A stretch of DNA of 6,271 nucleotides. Source: Schwartzia sp. (in: firmicutes) (lineage in GTDB: Bacteria; Bacillota; Negativicutes; Selenomonadales; Selenomonadaceae). The notes beneath the pieces are model-generated. The model ran no database searches and had not been told where the DNA came from. It was given only the letters and a program-made list of their open reading frames with translations. The stretch spans positions 1 to 6,271 of the forward strand of contig JAGAZS010000199.1 of the NCBI GenBank assembly GCA_017939945.1, in the 5' to 3' direction. Both the position numbers and the translations under genes were made by a program. Of this stretch, positions 1 through 6,100 are shown piece after piece. Position 1 is the stretch's first letter, and every line of letters begins with the position of its first letter.

Positions 1-174
1 GACTGTGGACGTCAGCATCCGCGTCGGCGCGGTCAATTCTTCCTTCGCATACTGCGCCCCACGCGGGCAGAAATTTCCGGTCACGTTCGTGACGACGCCG
101 TCCTCCACCGTCGCCGTCAATTCACAGCTCAGCGGACAGTTGATGCAATTCAGTACCTTCGTTTCCGTCGCCAT
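1..174 (-). CDS. DUF1667 family four-cysteine protein, N-terminal 58 residues (3' end beyond window)
   Basis: The frame reads MATETKVLNCINCPLSCELT and continues without a stop to the window edge, so only the first 58 residues are present; family members are usually about 115-130 residues (from memory). Four cysteines stand out: C10, C13, C17 and C38, in a CxxCxxxC arrangement plus the FCPRG motif, the hallmark of DUF1667. This pattern suggests a bound metal or Fe-S centre, but that is inference. The start ATG directly follows the TAG of the upstream flavoprotein gene with no bases between, and a strong ribosome site (GGAGGAGGG, at 182-190) lies inside the end of that gene, so translation is probably coupled. 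DUF1667 genes are commonly found next to a GlpA-like and an HcnB-like oxidoreductase, exactly as here, so it is probably a small redox or structural subunit of that system. No signal peptide or membrane segment is visible in the part present. Confidence 0.87.
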   Translation of the reverse strand, partial: MATETKVLNCINCPLSCELTATVEDGVVTNVTGNFCPRGAQYAKEELTAPTRMLTSTV

Positions 175-1443
175 CTATTTTCCCTCCTCCAGAGATACGA
201 CAAGATCCGCCGACAATGCTCCTATCTTTGCCTCCGGCAAATCCACCGCAATCATTTCGCTGGGCTTCGCGATCATCAGCGGTTTCGAAAATACTTCTTC
301 GTCGCCGCTCATCACTTTCAGCTTCAATTTACCGCGCATCGGCCGCGTTACACGCATAAACAGCCGCACTTTTTCGGCTTCCGACCCGAGGCGCAAATGC
401 TGCGGCACGCAGGTGCGGATGTTTTCTCCCGTCGTGACCGCGAGATCGTGACTCGCTTTGCTGTCCTCGCCCAGCGCCGCCTTCGCAGCAAATTTTCCGG
501 CAATCTCCGCCTCGTCGGAAACGAAATCAACGAGATCGTGAACATGGACCACATTGCCCGCCGCGAAAATCCCCGGTTCGCTGGTCTCACGCCGCTGATC
601 GACAATCGGTCCGCTCGTCAGCGGGTGCATCGCGAGACCGAGTCCGTTGGAAAGCTCGTTTTCGGGGATCAGTCCGACGGAAAGCAGCACCGTGTCGCAG
701 TCAATCTCGAACTCCGTGCCGGGAATCGAGCGCATCTTGTCGTCCACCTTCGCCACCGTAATTCCTGTAACCCGGTCTTTGCCATGAATTGCCACAATCG
801 TATGGGAAAGATGCAGCGGAATGTCATAGTCGTTCAAACATTGGACAATATTTCGCGTCAGTCCGTTGGAGAACGGGCAGATTTCCAGCACCGCCTGCAC
901 CTTGCAGCCTTCCAGCGACATGCGCCGCGCCATAATCAGTCCGATATCGCCGGAGCCGAGAATCACGATTTTTTTGCCGGGAATATAGCCCTCCATATTG
1001 ACCATACGCTGCGCTGCGCCCGCCGTGTAGACGCCTGCGGGCCGAGTGCCCGGAATCCGTATCGCGCCGCGCGTGCGCTCGCGGCAGCCCATCGTCAGGA
1101 TAATCGACTTTCCGCGAAGCTCCATCACGCCGCGTTTCGGATTGATGGCACAGACCGTCTTGTCCTTCCGAACCTCCAGCACCATCGTATCGACAAATAT
1201 TTCCACTTCCGGCAAATCCTTGACGAGATCGTAGCAACGCTGCGCATAGCCGGGGCCGGTCAGTTCCTCTTTGAAATGGTGCAGGCCGAAGCCGTTGTGG
1301 ACGCACTGCTGCAAAATGCCGCCCGGCTCCCGGTCGCGCTCCAGCACGAGAATCTTCTTCGCGCCGTTCTGCTGCGCAGCCAATGCCGCGGTCAGTCCCG
1401 CAGGGCCGCCGCCTACAATAATGACGTCGTAGATTTCGCTCAT
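175..1443 (-). CDS. FAD-dependent pyridine-nucleotide-disulfide-type oxidoreductase (HcnB/opine-oxidase-A-like), second gene of GlpA-type operon
   Basis: This is a 422-residue flavoprotein. An N-terminal FAD-binding Rossmann fold is shown by GGGPAG at residues 11-16 and the ribose-binding acidic residue E35 (LVLERD). A family-typical GCRERTR stretch at 119-125 resembles the signature of HcnB/opine oxidase subunit A proteins. A second dinucleotide fold follows (ILGSGDIG, 161-168), and the C-terminal FAD-contact motif is GIFAAGNV at 291-298. The last ~90 residues form an extra domain. No thioredoxin-reductase-type CxxC redox pair is present; C47 lies in a conserved-looking CVHNGFGLH segment. 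The protein appears soluble. Its ATG overlaps the TGA of the upstream GlpA-like gene by four bases (ATGA), preceded by GGAGG. Probable role: the electron-transferring second flavoprotein subunit beside the GlpA-like dehydrogenase, analogous to GlpB in position but of a different family. Natural substrate and acceptor cannot be read from the sequence. Confidence 0.92.
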   Translation of the reverse strand: MSEIYDVIIVGGGPAGLTAALAAQQNGAKKILVLERDREPGGILQQCVHNGFGLHHFKEELTGPGYAQRCYDLVKDLPEVEIFVDTMVLEVRKDKTVCAINPKRGVMELRGKSIILTMGCRERTRGAIRIPGTRPAGVYTAGAAQRMVNMEGYIPGKKIVILGSGDIGLIMARRMSLEGCKVQAVLEICPFSNGLTRNIVQCLNDYDIPLHLSHTIVAIHGKDRVTGITVAKVDDKMRSIPGTEFEIDCDTVLLSVGLIPENELSNGLGLAMHPLTSGPIVDQRRETSEPGIFAAGNVVHVHDLVDFVSDEAEIAGKFAAKAALGEDSKASHDLAVTTGENIRTCVPQHLRLGSEAEKVRLFMRVTRPMRGKLKLKVMSGDEEVFSKPLMIAKPSEMIAVDLPEAKIGALSADLVVSLEEGK

Positions 1444-2894
1444 TTCCGCCCACCTCCCAGCTTTTCCTCGTACATATAGGAATCCGCGCCGTCCTTTCTC
1501 ACCTTCGGCACGGGAATATCAAGCTCCCTCGACAAAATCTCGATTACGCGCGGCCCGCAGAAACCGCCTTGGCAGCGTCCCATGCCCGCGCGGGTGCGGC
1601 GCTTCACGCCGTCCACCGTTCTTGCGCCGCAGGGCCGTTTGATTGCGTCCACAATCTCGCCCTCGGTGATCGTCTCGCAACGGCAGATTACGCGCCCGTA
1701 CCGCGCGTCTTTTGCAATCAGCGCCGCCTGCTCCTCGGCGGGAAGCTCGCGGAAAACCGGCTGTGCAGGACGACCTGTCTTCACGTTCGCTTTTGACTTC
1801 GCCCCCGACACTTTCGCAATTTCCTCCGCCAAAAGTTTCGCGATAGCCGGAGCCGAGGTCAGCCCCGGCGACTGGATGCCCGCCGCGTGATACAGCCCCT
1901 TGACCGTCTTCGATTCACCGACAATAAAGTCGTTCGTGTCGGACACCGCGCGGATTCCCGCGAACTGGGTAATCGCAGCGCCCATCGGCAGCTCCGGCAC
2001 CAGCTTTTTCGCGCCTGCGATAATCTCGTCCATGCCCGGCGTCGTCACTGCCGTATCTTCGCGGCTGTCCTGATCCTGCGCGTTCGGCCCGATGAACGTA
2101 TTGCCGTGGGTCGTCGCGCAGACGAGAATGCCCTTCGTCGTTTTCGTCGGCGCCGGAAAAACGATGCCCTTGACCAGCTTGTCCTGCGCCGTCTTGTCGA
2201 AAAGGATGTACTCGCCCTTGCGCGGGTGAATCGAAAAGCTCGTATCCCCCGCCATCGCTGCGATTTTGTCCGCAAATACGCCCGCCGCGTTCACGACATA
2301 CTTTGCATGAATTGCTCCCTGCGTCGTCTCCACGGCGAATCCCTTGCCGTCCGCAAAGCGGATTCCCGTGACCTCGCAATCCCGCAAAATTTCAGCGCCG
2401 TTTTCTACGGCATTTTCCGCAAAGGCAGCCGCCATCCCGAAAGGCCAGCAGATGCCCGCCGTCGGCGCCCAAAGTGCCGAACGGATTGCGGAGGAAAGGT
2501 TCGGCTCCTTCTCGCGCACCTTGCCGCCGTCCCAAATTTCCAACCCCAGCACACCGTTCGCCTCGCCGCGTGCCTTCAGTTCCTTGATCTGCGCTTCTTC
2601 CTCCTCCGTCGTCGCGCAGACGAGAGAACCTGTCCACTCGATGTTCAGATTCAATTCATTCTGCAATTCATGATACAGACGATTGCCCTCGACATTCATC
2701 TTCGCCTTCATACTGCCCGTAGGCGCGTCAAAACCCGCGTGCAGGATCGCGCTGTTCGCCTTCGTCGTCCCCGCCGCGATGTCCGGCTCCTTTTCCGCCA
2801 GCACACAGGACAAATCGAGCCGCGCCAGTGCCGCGAGAATCGCCGTCCCGGTAATGCCGCCACCAATTACGACGACGTCCGTCTTTCTCTCCAT
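1440..2894 (-). CDS. GlpA-like FAD-dependent dehydrogenase (glycerol-3-phosphate / 2-hydroxyacid type) with C-terminal BFD-like [2Fe-2S] domain
   Basis: This 484-residue protein belongs to the DAO (D-amino-acid oxidase-like) flavoprotein superfamily. The FAD-binding motif GGGITG is at residues 11-16 with acidic E34 at the end of the second strand. A GTTKANSAILHAG stretch (42-54), FAGIRAV with the candidate substrate-binding R314, and HAAGIQSPGLTSAP (336-349) are typical of the GlpA/GlpD/L-2-hydroxyglutarate oxidase group. From about residue 400 a BFD-like domain carries four cysteines: C404 and C406 (CRCETIT), C441 and C446 (GRCQGGFCG), expected to hold a [2Fe-2S] cluster. Likely reaction: oxidation of sn-glycerol-3-phosphate to dihydroxyacetone phosphate, or of a similar hydroxy acid, passing electrons to the downstream partners; the substrate is inference. 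The start was chosen at 2894 because GGGAGGG sits six bases upstream. It is the first gene of a three-gene operon and is not visibly truncated. The name GlpA fits the family, but glpK or glpF is not in view, so I withhold the symbol. Confidence 0.92.
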   Translation of the reverse strand: MERKTDVVVIGGGITGTAILAALARLDLSCVLAEKEPDIAAGTTKANSAILHAGFDAPTGSMKAKMNVEGNRLYHELQNELNLNIEWTGSLVCATTEEEEAQIKELKARGEANGVLGLEIWDGGKVREKEPNLSSAIRSALWAPTAGICWPFGMAAAFAENAVENGAEILRDCEVTGIRFADGKGFAVETTQGAIHAKYVVNAAGVFADKIAAMAGDTSFSIHPRKGEYILFDKTAQDKLVKGIVFPAPTKTTKGILVCATTHGNTFIGPNAQDQDSREDTAVTTPGMDEIIAGAKKLVPELPMGAAITQFAGIRAVSDTNDFIVGESKTVKGLYHAAGIQSPGLTSAPAIAKLLAEEIAKVSGAKSKANVKTGRPAQPVFRELPAEEQAALIAKDARYGRVICRCETITEGEIVDAIKRPCGARTVDGVKRRTRAGMGRCQGGFCGPRVIEILSRELDIPVPKVRKDGADSYMYEEKLGGGRK

Positions 2895-2900
2895 TGCGTT

Positions 2901-2907
2901 CCCTCCC
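2901..2907 (-). promoter_or_regulatory. Ribosome binding site deciding the start of the GlpA-like gene
   Basis: On the minus strand GGGAGGG lies six bases before the ATG at 2894. An open frame extends in phase upstream to 3002, but the upstream ATGs (at 2909, 2927 and 3002) have no properly spaced ribosome site, and the first one lies inside the terminator of the preceding unit. The FAD-binding strand also begins only four residues after the chosen start, as is normal for the family. Confidence 0.85.
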
Positions 2908-2980
2908 ATGACAACCAATTTCGTCATCCTAATACTGTATACATATTTCGACGCATCAAAAAAATATCCTGCCTTTCCCA
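2908..2980 (-). promoter_or_regulatory. Probable promoter region of the three-gene oxidoreductase operon
   Basis: This AT-rich spacer lies between the terminator of the upstream unit and the ribosome site of the GlpA-like gene, so a promoter is expected here. The hexamers are not convincing: a -35-like TTGATG (2954-2959) and a -10-like TATTAG (2929-2934) are separated by 19 bases, longer than ideal. The alternative TATACA (2936-2941) lacks a good -35 box. An 8-base palindrome TGTATACA (2936-2943) lies between the TTGATG/TATTAG pair and could be a repressor site. The existence of a promoter is inferred from position; its exact boxes are uncertain. Confidence 0.35.
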
Positions 2981-3021
2981 AAAAGAAAAACCGCTGCACC
3001 AAAAGATAAAGTGCAACGGTT
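2981..3021 (-). terminator. Rho-independent terminator of the PBP-DUF2156 unit
   Basis: On the minus strand an 11-base-pair stem (AACCGTTGCAC, 3021-3011, with GTGCAGCGGTT, 2999-2989; one G-U wobble) encloses an 11-base loop and runs into a T-rich tail (TTTTTCTTTTT, covering the stem's last bases and continuing to 2981 and slightly beyond). It starts four bases after the stop codon of the DUF2156 gene and therefore separates that unit from the downstream oxidoreductase operon. Confidence 0.9.
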
Positions 3022-3025
3022 CAGA

Positions 3026-3919
3026 TTACTCCGCCGTCCCGTAATATTTCTCCACCTTGAAAGCGGGGCGATACGCTTCCTTGGCCTTGCGAAGCCCCGG
3101 CATCCCCATGTCTTCCTCGCGATTGACATAGGAATAGGGTGCCGCCGCATCAGAGGCGGCGAAAGCTTGATTGATGGCGGCAAAAGCGCCTTCAGCCGCG
3201 AACGCGCCTACGGCCTTTTCAAAATGCACGTCAATGGCCTGCCGTGAAATTGCCGAAGCCATTGTCATGGCGACAGGCAAGCCCTCGGCGTAAAGCACGC
3301 CGCCGAAAAGGCCCAATGCTTCCCAATATTCGGCGGCTTTCCGGATATGCGCCAGCTCGCTCATGTCCGCATCGACGCCCTCCTCTGCCCTCTCCGCAAA
3401 CCACTGCTCCGCCACGGTCAGCGCATCGGCAATGTTTTCCTTCGTGATCGGTTGATACGACGCGTCCGGATACAGCCGCCAAAAGCGGTTGACAAGATTC
3501 TTTTTCGCATGGAGCTTTTTTCCGGAAAGCTGCGCGAGGCTTTCCCTCTTATAGATATAGTCGCCGTCGCCGTCCCGTGAAGACCAGCGGATATTACAAA
3601 GCCCGTCGAATATTTTCGTCTGCCGCTCGTCAAACGCGCAGAAGGAAAGCGGAACGTCCCGCCGTTCCGCATCATGTCTCAACACGTTCAACACTTTCGC
3701 GCCGTCGAAATCGCAGGCGGCAAGCGGAGCGCCGTAGCCCCTGCAATTATCGGAATTTCCCTGAAAATATCGGAACAGGATTCCGTCCTGCACGGCGACC
3801 TCCGTATGCAAGATATCAGAAAACAGAAACAGGTTTACGGGCGACGTATCGCTGCCCAGGGTCTGCGCTCCGTGAAACAAAACGGGAAGCACAGTATTCG
3901 GTAATTTCCATTCCAGCAT
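3026..3919 (-). CDS. DUF2156 protein (soluble MprF-C-terminal-like, GNAT-related fold)
   Basis: This 297-residue protein is recognised by the DUF2156 (phosphatidylglycerol lysyltransferase C-terminal) signatures. A DYIYKRESLAQLSGKKLHAK stretch covers 120-139, a VHFEKA strand 231-236, and the C-terminal NREEDMGMPGLRKAKEAYRP motif 266-285, ending KVEKYYG. The family has tandem GNAT-like halves. In MprF the equivalent domain transfers an amino acid from aminoacyl-tRNA to phosphatidylglycerol, but MprF also has a large membrane flippase part that is absent here. No membrane helix or signal peptide is visible, so this is probably a cytoplasmic protein. Its acceptor is unknown: a lipid, a peptide or another small molecule are all possible. 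It lies 38 bases after the PBP gene with no terminator between, so it is likely co-transcribed, and it ends at a strong terminator. ATG at 3919 was preferred to an in-frame TTG two codons earlier on ribosome-site spacing. Confidence 0.88.
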   Translation of the reverse strand: MLEWKLPNTVLPVLFHGAQTLGSDTSPVNLFLFSDILHTEVAVQDGILFRYFQGNSDNCRGYGAPLAACDFDGAKVLNVLRHDAERRDVPLSFCAFDERQTKIFDGLCNIRWSSRDGDGDYIYKRESLAQLSGKKLHAKKNLVNRFWRLYPDASYQPITKENIADALTVAEQWFAERAEEGVDADMSELAHIRKAAEYWEALGLFGGVLYAEGLPVAMTMASAISRQAIDVHFEKAVGAFAAEGAFAAINQAFAASDAAAPYSYVNREEDMGMPGLRKAKEAYRPAFKVEKYYGTAE

Positions 3920-3926
3920 GAACAAA

Positions 3927-3931
3927 CCTCT
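3927..3931 (-). promoter_or_regulatory. Ribosome binding site of the DUF2156 gene
   Basis: AGAGG on the minus strand is seven bases before the ATG at 3919. The same site would be only one base from the in-frame TTG at 3925, which is too close, so it fixes the ATG as the start. Confidence 0.7.
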
Positions 3932-3957
3932 TTTTTCAACAATTTAAGCTCCGTCTT

Positions 3958-5958
3958 TTACGGCGCGAAACGCACGACAATCTCCGTTCCCTTTTCGACA
4001 ACGGTATTCGGCGCTACGTCCTGGCTGATTGCCGTTCCCCGCCCCTCGGCGCGCATCCTGAGCCCCGAACCCTGGATCATCTTCTGGGCTTCCGCCACAT
4101 CAAGCCCGACCACATTCGGTACCGTAGATGGCGCAACAGTCTGCTTCGCAGCCGGCGACGCGGTCTCCGGCTTTTTATCCTCAAAAGGATTGCTGGACGG
4201 CTCAACATTCAGATAGCGGAAAAGCTGCTGAAAAATTTTCGCCGCCACCGGCGCGGCGATTTGCCCGCCGTAATAATTCCCGCCCGAAGGTTCGTCGATA
4301 ATGACCAACAGCGTAACCTCCGGATCGTCGACGGGCGCAAATCCGCAGAAAGAAGCAATATAACAGCCTTCCTTATACCCGACGCCCTCCGGATCCGGCT
4401 TCTGCGCTGTTCCGGTCTTGCCGCCGATGCGGTAACCCTTGACGCTCGCCTTGCCGCCGCCGCCCGTAGCAACAACCTGTTCCAGCAGCCCGACCAGCGT
4501 CTTGTCCGTCTCCGAGCTGATGACGCGCCGCACCTCATGCGGCTTTGTTTCCTCATAGACGGAGCCGTCCTCATTGTAGACCGCCTTCACGATGTACGGC
4601 TTCATCAGCACACCGTCGTTGGCGATTGCCGACATCGCCGTGATAAGCTGCAGCGGCGTCACCGCGACGCTCTGCCCGATAGACATCGTCGCTATGTCGG
4701 AATCATATACGTCCTGCTTGGCAGGATCGAACATCAGCCCCTCTTCCTCGCCCGGTAGCTCAATACCCGTCATCTCGCCGAACCCGAATCGCCGCGCGTA
4801 CTTGGTCAGCCGATCCGCTCCGAGTTCCAAACCAAGCAGAGCGAAACAGGTATTTATGGACTGCCTCATGACGTCCGTGAACGTCACCGATCCGAAGCTT
4901 CCGCCGCTCCAGTTCTCGATGCGCTTCTCGCTGACTATCAAATACCCCGGATCCAGGAACCATTGATCGGGCGAAACCAACCCCTCCTCTAGGGCCGCCG
5001 CCGCGACAATGGACTTGAACGTGGAACCCGGCTCGTAAATGCTCGACACCGCGCGGTTTTTCCAGACCTCCATCGGATAGTCCTCAAAATGATTCGGGTT
5101 GTATGAAGGCCTCGACGCCATCGCAAGGATTTCCCCGGTTTTGGGCTTCATCACCAGCGCCGTCACCGAAAGCGGCTGCGTCTCTGCCATGGCATCCTCC
5201 AGCACCTCCTCGACCATGAACTGCACCGTCGAATCAATGGTGAGCTGGACAGTCTTGCATTGGTTCTGTTTCGGCACGCGCTGCGAAACCGACCCGAGGA
5301 TCGGCCTGTCGCTGACATTGTCCGTCTGCACGAAGGTCTCCGCCACGACGCCTTTGATCAAATCGTCATAAGCCTGCTCAATACCGTCTAAACCGACGTC
5401 GTCCGTTCCGACGAAGCCGAGGATATTCGCTGCCAGGTCCTCATTCGGATAATGCCGCTTCGGCTCGTCCTCGAACCCGATGCAGTTATATCCCTCTGTC
5501 CGGATCAGGTTCTGCACCGCCTCGACCTCATCCGTCGTCAAAAACCGCTTCACCACGACATACCCGCCGCCCTGCTCGATGTCATGCCGCACCTTTTCCT
5601 GCGTCACCCCGATCAAAGGCGCGAGCTTCGCCGCCACTTCATCCTCTTTCCCCTTTGGCACATTGCTGGGATCGATAAACACCCGCTTCATCATCAGGCT
5701 GACCGCCATTTCCCGCCCGTTGCGGTCAAGAATCGCGCCGCGCGGCGACTGCATGATCATTTCCCCGCCGGTCTCGTACCGCACCTGCGCCGCCAGTTCC
5801 TCCCCGCGCACGAGCTGTATCCACGCATAGCGCGCAATCAGCACACTAAAAATCACCCATACAAACAGCAACGCTTTACCGATATTGTCCGCGATGCGTT
5901 TCTGTTCGCGCCGCCCCAACGCCGCCCGTTCCTTTGAATCCAGTTTGAATCGTCTCAT
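3958..5958 (-). CDS. Class B penicillin-binding protein, peptidoglycan D,D-transpeptidase (SpoVD/FtsI type) with one C-terminal PASTA domain
   Basis: This 666-residue protein cross-links peptidoglycan stem peptides on the outer face of the cytoplasmic membrane. A basic cytoplasmic tail (1-26) is followed by one membrane anchor (about 27-49) and the PBP dimerisation domain, which opens with RGAILDRNG (73-81). The transpeptidase domain (about 240-575) carries the three catalytic motifs: STFK (312-315, nucleophile S312), SIN (367-369) and KTGTA (514-518). A Pro/Ala/Lys-rich linker (about 584-610) leads to one PASTA domain (TVPNVVGLDVAEAQ onward, 612-666) that runs to the end. A single PASTA domain recalls SpoVD of Bacillus; FtsI/PBP2B of division can look similar, so I give no symbol. 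No division or murein genes flank it here: radA is upstream and a DUF2156 gene downstream. It has its own promoter and a ribosome site AGGG seven bases before ATG (AAGGA also lies very close). All key residues are intact. Confidence 0.95.
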   Translation of the reverse strand: MRRFKLDSKERAALGRREQKRIADNIGKALLFVWVIFSVLIARYAWIQLVRGEELAAQVRYETGGEMIMQSPRGAILDRNGREMAVSLMMKRVFIDPSNVPKGKEDEVAAKLAPLIGVTQEKVRHDIEQGGGYVVVKRFLTTDEVEAVQNLIRTEGYNCIGFEDEPKRHYPNEDLAANILGFVGTDDVGLDGIEQAYDDLIKGVVAETFVQTDNVSDRPILGSVSQRVPKQNQCKTVQLTIDSTVQFMVEEVLEDAMAETQPLSVTALVMKPKTGEILAMASRPSYNPNHFEDYPMEVWKNRAVSSIYEPGSTFKSIVAAAALEEGLVSPDQWFLDPGYLIVSEKRIENWSGGSFGSVTFTDVMRQSINTCFALLGLELGADRLTKYARRFGFGEMTGIELPGEEEGLMFDPAKQDVYDSDIATMSIGQSVAVTPLQLITAMSAIANDGVLMKPYIVKAVYNEDGSVYEETKPHEVRRVISSETDKTLVGLLEQVVATGGGGKASVKGYRIGGKTGTAQKPDPEGVGYKEGCYIASFCGFAPVDDPEVTLLVIIDEPSGGNYYGGQIAAPVAAKIFQQLFRYLNVEPSSNPFEDKKPETASPAAKQTVAPSTVPNVVGLDVAEAQKMIQGSGLRMRAEGRGTAISQDVAPNTVVEKGTEIVVRFAP

Positions 5959-5998
5959 AGTCCTTCCCTATCATGTATCCCTTTTCGTCAGACAATAT

Positions 5999-6027
5999 AT
6001 TATACCATTATTGAACGGCGGCGTAAA
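5999..6027 (-). promoter_or_regulatory. Sigma-A type extended -10 promoter driving the PBP-DUF2156 unit
   Basis: On the minus strand a -35 box TTTACG (6027-6022, four of six consensus bases) is followed by a 17-base spacer and a perfect -10 TATAAT (6004-5999) with an upstream TGG extension. The predicted start of transcription is near 5992, giving a leader of about 33 bases before the PBP ATG. No operator is obvious around it. Confidence 0.85.
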
Positions 6028-6076
6028 ATTAAGGTTTTTCGTCACAGCTTGCGTTTCCTGTTTAAGCGGCTCTTTA

Positions 6077-6096
6077 TGCCCCTCATTGAGGGTGCA
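6077..6096 (-). terminator. Hairpin just after radA, possible weak terminator
   Basis: On the minus strand TGCACCCTCAATGAGGGGCA can fold into eight base pairs with one bulged base and an AAT loop, beginning five bases after the radA stop. No U-tract follows (the next bases are TAAAGAGCCG), so it is not a standard intrinsic terminator. It could be a rho-dependent end or an RNA-stabilising stem, or radA transcripts may read into the PBP gene. Confidence 0.35.
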
Positions 6097-6100
6097 GCCC

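Noticed and set aside
397..1479. 360-codon open frame on the plus strand
   Set aside because: Same in-register antisense effect opposite the second flavoprotein gene; composition is Arg/His/Asn-rich and unlike any family, while the minus-strand frame has clear FAD motifs.
2895..3002. 36-residue N-terminal extension of the GlpA-like protein
   Set aside because: It would start inside the upstream terminator, lacks a spaced ribosome site, and precedes the normal family N-terminus; the ATG at 2894 has a strong ribosome site.
1887..3044. 385-codon open frame on the plus strand
   Set aside because: It runs in exact codon register opposite the GlpA-like gene. In that register only TTA, CTA or TCA codons in the sense gene would interrupt it, and these are rare in this GC-rich coding style. 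The translation is Arg/His-rich with no recognisable domain and also crosses a terminator.
3920..3925. TTG start two codons before the DUF2156 ATG
   Set aside because: The ribosome site is only one base away from it, against seven bases for the ATG.
4261..4758. 165-codon plus-strand frame
   Set aside because: In-register shadow of the PBP transpeptidase domain with no motifs of its own; the similar 161-codon frame at 5452-5937 is rejected for the same reason.
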